Position numbers and translations under genes: made by a program
Source: Geomicrobium sp. JCM 19038
GTDB lineage: Bacteria > Bacillota > Bacilli > Bacillales > Marinococcaceae
Direction: 5' to 3'
Assembly: GCF_000698125.1 (NCBI RefSeq)
Contig: NZ_BAXA01000006.1
Coordinates: forward strand, 1 to 64,000
Length of the DNA stretch: 64,000 nucleotides
Shown: in pieces, positions 18,944 to 28,171 of the stretch
Layout: every line of letters starts with the position of its first letter
Numbering within the stretch: the first letter of the stretch is position 1
The notes under the pieces: model-generated
What the model saw: the letters and a program-made list of their open reading frames with translations, nothing else
What the model was told of the DNA's origin: nothing
Databases searched by the model: none

Positions 18944-19276
18944 ATGAACGCACAATGGAAAAAAGGAATTCTAGAATTGTGTGTGTTACTTCTAATTTCA
19001 AATAAAGATCGGTATGGCTATGAACTCGTTGAAGAGATTTCAAAAAAATTCACCATTTCAGAAGGTGGGTTATACCCGCTGTTAAGACGGATGACGAAAG
19101 ATGAGTTATTTTCAACTTACCTTGCGGAATCAAAAGAAGGGCCTCCTCGCAAATATTATGCCATAACCGAAAAAGGTGAAGAAATGAAAGAAAAATTGCT
19201 GTATGACTGGAATGATTTGAAGCACGGTGTAAATCAATTTATCCAAGAGGAGGTCGATCAAATTGAGAAAAACTGA
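18944..19276 (+). CDS. PadR family transcriptional regulator
   Basis: A 110-residue winged-helix repressor. The pattern GILELCVLLLISNKDRYGYE and GGLYPLLRRMTKDEL is diagnostic of PadR. It is the first gene of an operon with a HAAS-domain (DUF1700) membrane protein and a DUF4097 protein, a layout common in Firmicutes. It probably autoregulates through the palindrome just upstream. The stop overlaps the next start by about 14 bases. Confidence 0.9.
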   Translation: MNAQWKKGILELCVLLLISNKDRYGYELVEEISKKFTISEGGLYPLLRRMTKDELFSTYLAESKEGPPRKYYAITEKGEEMKEKLLYDWNDLKHGVNQFIQEEVDQIEKN

Positions 19277-19811
19277 CTATATGGCGTCTTTAGAATCAAA
19301 GCTTTCTAACCTTCCAAAGGAGGAACGTTTAGAGTTTATTGCTGATTATGAGGAGCACTTCACCATCGGCTTAGCTAACGGTCGAACGGAGGATGAAATT
19401 GCTGAATCACTTGGCAAGCCTGATAAAGTAGCGAAAGAAATTGTTGCGCAGTATAACCTTGAAGTTGCTCATAACCATCCTTCAATGAAAACCATTTTAC
19501 GAGCATCGTTCGCTGCTATCTCACTAAGTATGTTTAATTTAATCTTTGTTTTAGGACCGTTTGTGGCAATCATGGTCATTCCGATTTCACTCGCCATCGT
19601 ATCAATCGCACTGATTTTATCTCCATTACTTTTATTGATTCAAGAAGGTTTTTCTTCGGCATTTTGGATTCAAAGCTTTTTGCTCATCGGTTATGTTGGT
19701 CTTGGAATGATTCTCACTGTTGGGAGTTTGAAATTGCTTCAACTTTGTTACGCTCTTATCATTCGTTATTTAAACTTTAACTTAAACATTGTAAGAGGTG
19801 GTCAAGCATGA
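19263..19811 (+). CDS. HAAS/DUF1700 domain membrane protein
   Basis: A 182-residue protein with an N-terminal cytosolic HAAS helical domain (RKTDYMASLESKLSNLPKEE, then DYEEHF and ESLGKPDKVAKEI). Three or four membrane helices follow from about residue 80. HAAS domains are thought to interact with PadR-type regulators, here the overlapping upstream gene. The start is TTG after GAGGAGG. Its stop overlaps the next ATG, so the three genes are translationally coupled. Confidence 0.85.
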   Translation: MRKTDYMASLESKLSNLPKEERLEFIADYEEHFTIGLANGRTEDEIAESLGKPDKVAKEIVAQYNLEVAHNHPSMKTILRASFAAISLSMFNLIFVLGPFVAIMVIPISLAIVSIALILSPLLLLIQEGFSSAFWIQSFLLIGYVGLGMILTVGSLKLLQLCYALIIRYLNFNLNIVRGGQA

Positions 19812-20566
19812 ATTTACGCACTGTTCTGTTTTCCGGGATCGGTCTACTTACAATCGGAATTATTGGAAATATAGCACTTTTTCTTTTCGGAACGAGCCCG
19901 TTTCATTCTACTTGGGAAGAACACTATGAAACTTATGATTCTGCTCTCGTTGATCATGTGAAAATTGATGCAGACGTTGCATCAATCTCCATTCATTCAC
20001 ACGAACAAGACGACATTCTTGTTGGATATGAAGGAAGTATAATGAACATCCAACAGACAGAGTATGACCTCTCTACACAATTGAAGGACAACACACTTCA
20101 TATTACGCATAAACATAAGCCTAGCGTCCAACTCTTTGGATTTTTCAATGCGGATTACGACATTGATGTTTTTCTTCCCGATATTCTGTTCGAATCGATA
20201 ACAATTACAAGTAGTGTTGCAGACATCCAGCTAGATAACGTTCAAGCTGAATACTGGTCCATTGCAACTGAGGTTGGGAATGTTCATGCTTCAATGATTG
20301 CAAATACGATTGATGCGAAGTCAGAAGTTGGGAATTTTGAATTTCATTTGCCCGACTTGAACGAAGATTTGTCTATACAGACTGAAGTAGGCAACGTAAA
20401 CGTAACCTTTAATGAACTGTCTGGTGCAATACAACCATCAATTTCAACTACAATTGGTCTGACCCACATCAATGATTTAGAAGATGTGGCAAGTGAGAGT
20501 CATGCACCTCAATTGAATCTGCGCTCTGAGGTGGGAAATATCTCTGTTTCTGTTAGTAACAACTAA
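19808..20566 (+). CDS. DUF4097-family beta-strand repeat protein (LiaG-like)
   Basis: A 252-residue exported protein with one N-terminal membrane helix (about residues 7-27) and an extracytoplasmic beta-helix-like domain. Repeats such as ATEVGNVHA, SEVGNFEF, TEVGNVNV and SEVGNISV show the regular EVGN turns of the DUF4097 putative adhesin fold. Homologous proteins occur in cell-envelope stress operons. It is the last gene of the PadR operon. Confidence 0.85.
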   Translation: MNLRTVLFSGIGLLTIGIIGNIALFLFGTSPFHSTWEEHYETYDSALVDHVKIDADVASISIHSHEQDDILVGYEGSIMNIQQTEYDLSTQLKDNTLHITHKHKPSVQLFGFFNADYDIDVFLPDILFESITITSSVADIQLDNVQAEYWSIATEVGNVHASMIANTIDAKSEVGNFEFHLPDLNEDLSIQTEVGNVNVTFNELSGAIQPSISTTIGLTHINDLEDVASESHAPQLNLRSEVGNISVSVSNN

Positions 20567-20605
20567 CGTACACTAAGTAGCATAAGCTGAGCTTCCTTCT
20601 GCAAA

Positions 20606-20631
20606 CAAAATCGCCTAAATCGGCGATTTTG
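20606..20631. terminator. Bidirectional terminator
   Basis: CAAAATCGCC-TAAATC-GGCGATTTTG, between the convergent DUF4097 gene and the small membrane protein gene. Confidence 0.8.
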
Positions 20632-20637
20632 TACTGA

Positions 20638-20993
20638 TCATCGATTGAAAAAAAGAATCCATAACTGTGAGTTCCACTTACTCGTGATGCGCCCGATCGT
20701 TTGCAGCTTCCTTCGAAACTGGGCATATAGTAGGATCCCAGTGATAATAAATAATAACAGTCCGATTGTGATTCCAAATAGTAGAATAAATATCGGTATT
20801 AGTAAAACGAAAATGCCTGCAAGAAATACATAAAAGCTGGCAACTTTAGACATTTCTTCTTTATGACGTTCAAGTCGCTTATTGGCCATCCGATTAAGGC
20901 TCTATTCAGTAAAGTAATCCGCTTATTAGAATGAATCATAAAAGCGCAAAAAAAGACAAATAGGCTAATGATTAGCGCCACAAGGTTTAGCAT
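20638..20993 (-). CDS. Small three-TM membrane protein, frame-broken
   Basis: Two overlapping frames look like one gene. The upstream frame (start 20993, site AAGGAA) gives a signal-anchor-like MLNLVALIISLFVFFCAFMI. After ALIGW near 20890 the sense continues in the other frame as ANKRLERHKEEMSKVASFY and two further helices. One added base gives 118 residues. The family is not recognised; several bacilli have comparable small membrane proteins with a central KRLE-type basic loop. Confidence 0.5.
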
Positions 20994-21166
20994 GCGGAAG
21001 TTCCTTTCTCAAAAAGAAGATGACAGACGCTCATAAGATGCATTGCATAAACGAAAGGTTCTGATGAAACCATATGACTTGCGCAAATCGCGCTTTTTGC
21101 ATACAAAACAATTCATGTCGAAATAATCTGAATAAATTCATCATATCACAATCTGGTCACGAACGA

Positions 21167-21198
21167 AAAGAGGCAATTAACGAATCGTTAATTGCTCT
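21167..21198 (-). terminator. Terminator overlapping the TetR stop
   Basis: Minus strand: CAATTAACGA-t-TCGTTAATTG, then CCTCTTTTC. The stop codon at 21177-21179 lies inside the stem. Confidence 0.65.
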
Positions 21199-22034
21199 AG
21201 TCGTTTGCAATAAAACTCTAAGTCTGGTGCATCTTCAAGTGTTTTTAGCATTCCTTGAATAATAATTGCTCGAGGCTCGTCTTTTTTTGCTTCAGCCTTT
21301 AGCACATCAAGGCTTCTAACCACTCCGCCACCTTCTCTTCCGAAGCCTTCAGTCCACTTATAACTTCGGAGACACTTTCAATCACATCATCAAGTTCTTG
21401 ATCATGCTTCTCTTCATGCTTTTCTTGCAAAATGTCAGATGTAATAAAAGGAGGGACGCGTTTTATAAGAAGGGATTCTTTATGATCATTTAAGCGATCG
21501 AGAATCCACTCCGCCAAATCTTTCGGGTTGATCTCTAATTCTAAATGAAGAATCGTTTGCAAATACGCCTTGTTCATACCTTCTAAGAGAATGCTCAAGT
21601 CATACACATAGCTCAACTTCTTCTCCGTATAAGAGGGTGAAGTTTTTCTTAAACCACTCGTAACGAACTTCTTTCATCTCCGTAACAAAGCTTCGTATTG
21701 CTGGATTTGTTGATAACTCTTGTTCTTGTAACTGCATAATAATGAAATCCCGATGCTTAAAAATCGTTTCGTAATGTGCTTCAAGCTGTAACAAAAATGA
21801 TTCGTAAGGAGTTTCAGCTTGTTCTTTTACTTGCTGAACTTGTTCATGAAGGCTGTCATAATAATATTCATAAATTTCCACAAGTAATTGATCTTTGGAA
21901 TCAAAGTGGAGGTAAAATGCTCCTTTTGAAATCCCACTAACGGTACAGATGTCTTGAATCGACGTCGGATGAAAACCTTCTGTCGCAAAAAGATGAATTG
22001 CTTTTTCTATTATCTCGGTCTTTTTCTGATTCAT
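21177..22034 (-). CDS. TetR/AcrR family regulator, two frame breaks
   Basis: The N-terminal helix-turn-helix domain is clear (TSIQDICTVSGISKGAFYLH, residues 25-44). The coding sense then shifts near 21612 (one extra base) and again near 21302 (one missing base). The last part reads LDVLKAEAKKDEPRAIIIQG through EQLTIR. The two opposite breaks cancel, giving 285 residues, normal for this group. The start is the ATG at 22034, after GAGGTG. It diverges from a 49-aa gene, and the shared intergenic region carries two related half-perfect palindromes. It probably represses itself and its neighbours, including the MFS transporter (inference). Confidence 0.8.
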
Positions 22035-22062
22035 CAACTACACCTCATAATTATCTTACCAT

Positions 22063-22080
22063 TGACTGACCATCCACTCA
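22063..22080. promoter_or_regulatory. Candidate TetR operator, site 1
   Basis: TGACTGAC-CA-TCCACTCA: the left arm fits TGACTGAC-N2-GTCAGTCA perfectly, the right arm only partly. It lies 29 bases upstream of the TetR-family start. Confidence 0.5.
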
Positions 22081-22138
22081 AAAGATTAATCTTCACCTAA
22101 AACACACATTCAACGTTCTAAAGTTGTGCTAAACTATA

Positions 22139-22156
22139 TTTATGACCAGTCAGTCA
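22139..22156. promoter_or_regulatory. Candidate TetR operator, site 2
   Basis: TTTATGAC-CA-GTCAGTCA: here the right arm is perfect and the left is partial, the mirror image of site 1. It follows a TATATT -10-like element of the 49-aa gene. Confidence 0.55.
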
Positions 22157-22179
22157 TCATTTATAAGGGGTGTTGTTCG

Positions 22180-22329
22180 ATGAATGATCACGTAAGCTAC
22201 AGTCAAGAAAATGATGTGCACTGCATAGACGAGCCTCAACACTGTTCAGAAGACACGATTGAAGATATTGTTCGACGCTTACAAGATCAGGGTATTGACG
22301 TGACGATTTGCCGTAGACGCCCTAATTAA
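22180..22329 (+). CDS. Small acidic hypothetical protein, 49 aa
   Basis: The protein starts MNDHVSYSQENDVHCIDEPQ and ends ITICRRRPN-like (VTICRRRPN). The ATG at 22180 follows AAGGGGTG, so I prefer it to an in-frame start further upstream. It has three cysteines and several histidines, which could bind metal, but no known family. It is divergent from the TetR-family gene, with an operator-like palindrome in its leader, so it may be a target of that regulator. Confidence 0.6.
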   Translation: MNDHVSYSQENDVHCIDEPQHCSEDTIEDIVRRLQDQGIDVTICRRRPN

Positions 22330-23586
22330 CGATAAAGAAACGGAGAATGATCACTCTCCGTTTCTTTATCCTTCTTCTGCCTCTCGAGAATGCTTAGCCC
22401 AAAACACAATAGGCACGAGCTCAATGCCAAGAACCCTCCTAAGAGCGATAACCAAGAGAAGCTCATCCCTGAAGCAACCATCCCACTCATTGCACCTCCT
22501 GATGCACCTGCAAGTGCAACAAAGACATCAACAGAACCTTGAACTTTCGCACGAACGCTCGGGTGTGTTCCATCCACAAGTAGTGCGGTTCCACTAATCA
22601 ACCTAAATTCCAGCCGAGTCCTAACAACCCAAGTGCCACAATTAATCCAAGTAACGAGTCTGGAGCGTAAACGCCGCAAGCAGACCTGCTCCGAGCAACG
22701 TTATTGCAGAACTTACGACCATAACGGTTCGTCCAAGACGATCTACAAGAATTCCAGTAAACAATGATGGCAAATACATCGCACCAACATGAATACTAAT
22801 GACAAGCCCAATCTCTCTTAAACTATGCCCATGATGTTCCATATGGACAGGCGTCATCGTCATGATAGCAACCATAATAATCTGCGTTAAGATCATGACC
22901 ATTGCTCCGACAACAACACCTTTTTGCATAGGTTTTGCTTCATATGCTGCATTCTTTTGTTCCTTTGAATCTAGCAACGATTGAGCAAGAAGAAATGGAT
23001 CAGGTCGTAAAAAGATAAACAACGTTAAACCTGCAAGTCCATACGCTAGTGCTGCAAGAATAAACGGTCCAGCAAGCGGTGGGATTCCTACGCTAGCAGC
23101 AAAGTCTCCCATCACATCAACAAGGTTTGGTCCGAGCACAGCTCCAAAAGTTGTCGAAACGAGTGCAATGCTCACCGCAGTGGCTCGTTGTTTTTCCGTC
23201 GCTAAATCCGTTCCCGCATAGCGTGCTTGTAGATTTGAAGCTGTCCCTGCCCCGTAAAGAAAGAGCATCATCCATAAAAGCCAAATGCTATGTAAAACGG
23301 CTGCAACTAATATCCCGATTGCCCCAACAAACCCCGCTAAAAAACCGAGGGATAACCCTACTCGGCGCCCAAGACGTTGTGACATGCGTCCAATTAAAAA
23401 TGCTGCAAGTGCTGACCCTAACGTAATTAGAGCCACCGGTAAACCTGCAAGCGCTTCCCCTTGCACCATGCTTTGTGCAAGTAATGCACCGACTGTAAGT
23501 CCTGCTGCAAGCCCCGCTCCCCCAAAAAGTTGCGCAATGACTACTACGATCAGTGTTCGTTTATACACGTATGCCTGATTATTCAT
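22326..23586 (-). CDS. MFS transporter, two frame breaks
   Basis: A major facilitator with twelve predicted helices. The loop 2-3 motif GRMSQRLGRRVGL and the matching VDRLGRTVMV in the second half are present. The frame slips near 22668 and again near 22608. The intermediate stretch reads PDSLLGLIVALGLLGLGWNL, as expected for a helix, then ISGTALLVDG follows. Adding two bases gives 420 residues. The start is the ATG at 23586. The C-terminal codons are part of a 16-bp perfect hairpin. It probably exports a drug or metabolite; substrate unknown. Confidence 0.8.
22331..22370. terminator. Long perfect inverted repeat, likely terminator
   Basis: Two perfect 16-base arms (22331-22346 and 22355-22370) around an 8-base loop. 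It lies between the 49-aa gene and the last codons of the MFS gene, and the MFS coding sequence runs into it. Confidence 0.6.
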
Positions 23587-23700
23587 GATGGTGCACTTCC
23601 CTTCACTACAAATGATAGCACAAAGATGGGCAGTCATTTTAATCCACCTAAGATTCATTGTTTCATTGATTATTTACGTTAATGCACAAACCAATCAAAT

Positions 23701-23747
23701 AAAAAAAGACTGGTCAAAGCTCGGTACATTCCGAACCTCAACCAGCC
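23701..23747 (-). terminator. Terminator of the ABC importer operon
   Basis: Minus strand: GGCTGGTTGAGGTTCGG...CCGAGCTTTGACCAGTC-type imperfect stem, followed by seven T. Confidence 0.65.
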
Positions 23748-23767
23748 ATCTCATGATAAGACGAATT

Positions 23768-24610
23768 CTATAGATTGAACTGCTGCGAGTCTTGCGTTGC
23801 TTCACTTAGATAGTGAGGAATCATTGATGTAAACGTTCGATCTTCTACTTCTGTCTCAACTTTCTTCACGCGTATATCAAAGTACTTTTCCATATTCTCT
23901 TCAGTCATAATTTCTTCAGTTTTACCGACAATCACAGGTTGTTGTTTTGATACCATCATGACTTGATCCCCGAAGTAAAATGCATGATTAGGGTAATGTG
24001 TATTAATAATACAAGTGATGTTTTGTTCTTTTACTAGCTTTTTAATCGTTTGTAAGATTATTTTTTGTTTTTGAATGTCTAAGTGTGATTCTGGTTCATC
24101 TAAAATTAATAGTTTAGGGTCTGCAACGAGCGTGCGTGCAATTAAAGCAAGTTGCAACTCTCCTCCACTAATTGAATTGCATGATTGATATGCAAGATGC
24201 GCAATTCCAATCGATTCCAATGCTTCCATTGCCGCAGCTTCGTCTTTTGCGGAAGGCTGTGAATAGGAGCGAATGTACATCGCTCGACCCATTGTAACCA
24301 TTTCTAATACCGAATAAGCGAATGCCATTTTAGAAGCTTGTGGAACGTATCCGACGAGTTTCCAGAGCTCTCTTGAAGAATAATCTTTAATCGATTTGCC
24401 TTCAATGCGCGTCTCACCTTGCTTCCAATCTTTAAGTCCGATTAAGCATTTAAGGAATGTCGTTTTACCAGCACCATTCGGACCTAATACAGACAGAATC
24501 TCTCCTTCACAGAGTTTGAGGTTAATAGAATTTCGATATAAGAATGACGGCTCGGTCTTTTTCTTCCTTTTTCCATAATAAAAGTTCCCACCGTTGACTT
24601 CTAATTTCAT
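23768..24610 (-). CDS. Iron-type ABC transporter, ATP-binding protein (FecE/FhuC-like)
   Basis: An ATPase of 280 residues energising the importer encoded upstream. Walker A is GPNGAGKTT near residue 43, the signature SGGELQLALIAR near 145 and Walker B KLLILDEPESHLD near 165. The start is the ATG at 24610, six bases after GGAGG; its ATGA overlaps the permease stop. It is the last gene of a three-gene operon behind a Fur box, so the substrate is most likely a ferric siderophore or heme-like complex. Confidence 0.9.
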   Translation of the reverse strand: MKLEVNGGNFYYGKRKKKTEPSFLYRNSINLKLCEGEILSVLGPNGAGKTTFLKCLIGLKDWKQGETRIEGKSIKDYSSRELWKLVGYVPQASKMAFAYSVLEMVTMGRAMYIRSYSQPSAKDEAAAMEALESIGIAHLAYQSCNSISGGELQLALIARTLVADPKLLILDEPESHLDIQKQKIILQTIKKLVKEQNITCIINTHYPNHAFYFGDQVMMVSKQQPVIVGKTEEIMTEENMEKYFDIRVKKVETEVEDRTFTSMIPHYLSEATQDSQQFNL

Positions 24611-25611
24611 TTCCAACCTCCTCCTGTACGCATTAAAAGATAAGCAAAGAATGGTGCCCCTACGATTGCAGTTAGAATTGATAACGGAATTTCAGCAGGA
24701 GTTAACGTTCGTGCTAAGTTATCAATGATTAATAAATAGGAGCCGCCAATTGATATGGATACGGGCAGTACGAAGCGATTATTGTTTCCGACAAGCATCC
24801 TTGCAATATGGGGAATAATTAACCCAACCCAGCCGATAATACCAGCAATAGACACTGCTGAAGCGGTAATAATCGTTGCTGCGAAAATGACGAGCCACCT
24901 CGTCTTCGCTACTGAAATTCCAAGTGACTTTGCTTCTTCTTCGGATAGAGAGAGTATATTAATTCTCCATCTTAAAACGAGTAAGATCACCATACCAATG
25001 ATAATAAAAGGCGCCCCAATCAAAATGTCGTAGTATGATGCAGTACCGAGGCTTCCCATTAGCCAATACGTAATGGACGGGAGCTTCTCTTCAGGATCAG
25101 CAACAAATTTAATCAATGATATAAACGCTTGGAATAACGCACTCGTCACAACTCCGGCAAGGACCATCATAAAAATCGGCATTTCCTTTTTAAATCCACC
25201 TACAAGGAAAGTAATTCCGATCGCTAACATCCCTGTTATTAACGCAATAATTTGAGTGGAAAATCCGTGACCGAATAACAAGATCCCAAGAGCCGCCCCA
25301 AAACCTGCACCAGCAGAAACCCCGAGAATGTCAGGGCTAACTAACGGGTTCGCAAACATCCCTTGTAATGCCGCTCCTGCAATGGATAGACCTCCACCAA
25401 TCAAGATCGCAAGGATGACTCGAGGTAAGCGTAATTGGATGACCGCTGCTTCTTCCATGTCGGTCCATGTCTGTTCAATATCCATAAACTGCGAGAGAAG
25501 AATCTGTACTTGAACCGTAAAATCTACTTCGAACCTGCCAATACTAAGTGACAATACCCCAAGGAACAAGGGAAATAGTACAAAAAATAGTCCTTTCAAC
25601 GTCGCTTTCAT
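24607..25611 (-). CDS. Iron-type ABC transporter permease (FecCD family)
   Basis: A 334-residue permease with about ten helices. The family block RLPRVILAILIGGGLSIAGA is at residues 58-77, and GIIGWVGLIIPHIARMLVG, which contacts the ATPase, is near 258. One permease gene only, so the importer would use a homodimer. The spacing to the binding-protein gene is about 20 bases and it overlaps the ATPase gene by four. The frame is intact. Confidence 0.9.
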   Translation of the reverse strand: MKATLKGLFFVLFPLFLGVLSLSIGRFEVDFTVQVQILLSQFMDIEQTWTDMEEAAVIQLRLPRVILAILIGGGLSIAGAALQGMFANPLVSPDILGVSAGAGFGAALGILLFGHGFSTQIIALITGMLAIGITFLVGGFKKEMPIFMMVLAGVVTSALFQAFISLIKFVADPEEKLPSITYWLMGSLGTASYYDILIGAPFIIIGMVILLVLRWRINILSLSEEEAKSLGISVAKTRWLVIFAATIITASAVSIAGIIGWVGLIIPHIARMLVGNNNRFVLPVSISIGGSYLLIIDNLARTLTPAEIPLSILTAIVGAPFFAYLLMRTGGGWK

Positions 25612-25631
25612 CGCTAGTGAACATCCTTACG

Positions 25632-26738
25632 TTAATATTTTGCTGCCTCTGATGATGGATTTAAGACATCATAGATTTGCTCATCACTAATGTCATAATC
25701 ATAAAATTTATCGTAATACGTTTTAATCTCTTCTTCTATGCTGTACTCAAACCGCTCAGGATGATTCTTCTGTGCCATCCACTTCAGCATTAAAGGTGCA
25801 TCACCACTTGGTGGCATCCAGCGATAAATTCCTAATGGAATTTTGTACACTTGTTGTTCTCGAACGGCTGTTACATCGCTCCAGTCCTGTCCTCTAAACA
25901 CATTGTCATACAAATCTTCTGGCTGTGTTTCTGTGAAGTTTGTTATGTAAATAATGTCAGGATCCCAGTTATACACCTGCTCCATATTTACTTCCTTTAT
26001 GCCATTAATGTCGCCTTCAGCAACATCTTGACCACCCGTCGCATTGATCCAACGGTTGCCGTGGTGATTCACTCCCCCAACAGATATTTCATTTTCACTA
26101 TGATATTGCAACAGCATTACACTAGGCTTCTCCTCTTCTGAGACACCTTCAAGCCCCTCATCCACTTCTGCTTGTGCCTGTCGACCTTCTTCAATAATTT
26201 GATCTGGTCGATCACTCGTGCCCGTAATTTCACCGGTAATTGAAACCCATCGTTCAAAGTTATCAAGTGGGTTATCCGTTCTCGTTGCTGTATCAAGGGC
26301 AACTGTAGGAATACCTGTCTCTTCGACTTTTTGAACTGACATTTCCTCATTGGCTCTTTCGAAATAAACGTCAGGATTTAGCTGCATGAGCGTTTCAACA
26401 TTTACTTCTCCATTTTTAACAAATGATGTATTTGCATCTGCCACTGCTGGGGAAATCTCTTTAAGTATTGAGTTTATCGCTGCGTTATAGGAGTTGGGAT
26501 GCATACCGACAATTTCATCCGTTGAGTTTGTTGCTACAAACCATGTTGAGAAATACGGAAGGATACTTCCCATTACGACTTGATCGATCTCACTTGGTAT
26601 TTCAACTTCTCGCCCGAGTTCATCCTCAATTAATTTATGCTCAGCTGTCGTCTCAACTTCTTGCGATTCTGTATTAGAACCACAGCCGGCAAGAATCGCC
26701 ATACTTACGAAACTTAAGCCGATTATTTCTTTCTTCAC
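25632..26738 (-). CDS. Iron-type ABC transporter substrate-binding lipoprotein
   Basis: A 368-residue class III binding protein anchored by lipid. The start is the GTG at 26738, eight bases after AGAGGAG, giving a standard signal KKEIIGLSFVSMAILAGC. The fold is two lobes bridged by a long helix, with motifs such as ELGREVEIPSEIDQVV and LNPDVYFER in the first lobe. It is highly acidic. It is the first gene of the operon, 60 bases downstream of the Fur box. The ligand class (siderophore, heme or cobalamin-like) cannot be fixed, but the Fur site favours iron. Confidence 0.85.
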   Translation of the reverse strand: MKKEIIGLSFVSMAILAGCGSNTESQEVETTAEHKLIEDELGREVEIPSEIDQVVMGSILPYFSTWFVATNSTDEIVGMHPNSYNAAINSILKEISPAVADANTSFVKNGEVNVETLMQLNPDVYFERANEEMSVQKVEETGIPTVALDTATRTDNPLDNFERWVSITGEITGTSDRPDQIIEEGRQAQAEVDEGLEGVSEEEKPSVMLLQYHSENEISVGGVNHHGNRWINATGGQDVAEGDINGIKEVNMEQVYNWDPDIIYITNFTETQPEDLYDNVFRGQDWSDVTAVREQQVYKIPLGIYRWMPPSGDAPLMLKWMAQKNHPERFEYSIEEEIKTYYDKFYDYDISDEQIYDVLNPSSEAAKY

Positions 26739-26797
26739 ATGTAGCACTCCTCTAAGTTATTTATAATAAATTACTTTACAAAGATAACATTTTAAAT

Positions 26798-26816
26798 GAT
26801 AATGAGAATCGTTATC
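26798..26816. promoter_or_regulatory. Fur box
   Basis: GATAATGAGAATCGTTATC matches the classical 19-base Fur consensus GATAATGATAATCATTATC at 17 positions. It lies between the divergent importer operon and the two-gene operon at 26886, so it can control both. Confidence 0.85.
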
Positions 26817-26885
26817 ACTGACTGAGAAGTAGTTTATATCGACTTTGACAATTCGTCAACCTTAAAAATTGGAGGTACACGCTTT

Positions 26886-27521
26886 ATGACAGACCAATCA
26901 TTGCTTATGCTCGACCCTGGGCACGCGTTTGGCTTACGTAATCGTATTCACCCGTTTACACGTGAAAATTTCCATCTGATTGATCAATATGATTTTTCAA
27001 CGGTTGATTTGGAACCATACAAAGGCCTTGTCATTCAAGAATTTTGTGATCAAGAGTATTTATTGCAACAACAAGATCGAATTACTGAATTTCTTCATCA
27101 TGGTAAAATCGTTATTTTTTGCGGTCATCTTTTCTTGAACTTATTACCAGGTACATTCCCATTTATCCCTAAATCAGTAAGTAGTTTTCGTGATTACATC
27201 ATTTCAAAAGAAAGTGAACATGAAATCTTTGAAGGAGTACTTGCGGAAGAAATGACGTTCAATAAAGGCGTTGCTGGGTTCTTCGCAAGAGGAACACATC
27301 CCCACAAAGAGGAAGTCGAAGTGCTTTTACGTTTACCTGGTGGCATGCCGACAACTTATATTGATCGCACAAGCACAAACGGAACCATTTTCGTTCATGC
27401 AGGTAAAGATTTGTTCAACTACCACGCTCAAAACAAATCAACAAACCGAATTCCAGCGCAACTATTGCAATGGGTGCATGATGAGTATGGCCGGATTCAG
27501 GGGGAAGAAAAAGATGCGTAA
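26886..27521 (+). CDS. Uncharacterised protein, first of two tandem paralogues
   Basis: A 211-residue cytosolic protein that I cannot assign. Its opening (LLMLDPGHAFGLRNRIHPFT) and the alternation GLVIQEFCDQEYL, KIVIFCGHLFLN suggest a Rossmann-like or glutamine-amidotransferase-like sheet. The C-terminal TTYIDRTSTNGTIFVHAGKD is echoed in the next gene (VLYIDKTSTKGTWIV), so the two are paralogues. The ATG follows GGAGGTAC. It is divergent from the importer across the Fur box and overlaps the next gene by eight bases. It probably acts with the imported iron complex, but that rests on context only. Confidence 0.7.
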   Translation: MTDQSLLMLDPGHAFGLRNRIHPFTRENFHLIDQYDFSTVDLEPYKGLVIQEFCDQEYLLQQQDRITEFLHHGKIVIFCGHLFLNLLPGTFPFIPKSVSSFRDYIISKESEHEIFEGVLAEEMTFNKGVAGFFARGTHPHKEEVEVLLRLPGGMPTTYIDRTSTNGTIFVHAGKDLFNYHAQNKSTNRIPAQLLQWVHDEYGRIQGEEKDA

Positions 27522-28118
27522 AATCGGAGTGATCTACAGCGGAATTGCTTCACATTATCGAACATTTAAAGAATCTAAGTACCGTAAATATGTTAACGAG
27601 TATTTCTATTTCCCTGACTTTGAACATGCTTCACTTGCAAATGTTGATATCTTAATCGTCCCTTCACAATTAAACGGAACCTTGTTAAAACAAGCGAAAT
27701 CCAAAATTCAGCAGTATACCGAAGATGGAGCATCGTCGTTGCTTTTGGTCCACAACCTTGGGAGTGGATTCCTAATCAAGATTGGGAAGAACGGGAAACG
27801 AACTTCTGGTGGTGGCTCGAAGAAAATCCTAAGAGTGGATTGCATTTACAACAACCAGAACATGATTTATTTACTTATATTAGCTTGGAAGATGCGACGT
27901 GGCACCAACACGGTGTATTCTGGCCGAGCCAAGAAGCTGACAAATTAATTACAACCGAAGATGGTGGTGCAGTTCTTTACATCGATAAAACAAGTACGAA
28001 GGGAACTTGGATCGTAACGACACTTGATCCTGATTATCATTTCGGTTCGTATTTTATGCCTGCAACGGAGCGCTTCTTGAATGGGTTCTTACCTTGGTTA
28101 ACACACGGGAAAATTTAG
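27514..28118 (+). CDS. Uncharacterised protein, second tandem paralogue, frame-broken
   Basis: The frame runs well to QQYTEDGA near 27729. It is then lost and resumes as IVVAFGPQPWEWIPNQDWEE, TNFWWWLEENP and the C-terminal half to HGKI. Restoring one G (GATGGAGC to GATGGAGGC) gives 201 residues. The tryptophan-rich centre (WEW...FWWWL) is unusual. An N-terminal GVIYSGIASHYRTFKESKY and a middle 'VDILIVPSQLNGTLL' strand fit a glutamine-amidotransferase-like fold. It is coupled to the upstream paralogue. No catalytic Cys-His-Glu triad is evident. Function unknown. Confidence 0.7.
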
Positions 28119-28135
28119 TTATTAGTCTTTACGTC

Positions 28136-28168
28136 AAAAACCTGCTCCACACCGGAGCAGGTCTATTT
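28136..28168. terminator. Bidirectional terminator
   Basis: CCTGCTCC-ACACC-GGAGCAGG flanked by A5 and a T-rich tail, between convergent operons. Confidence 0.8.
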
Positions 28169-28171
28169 CTA

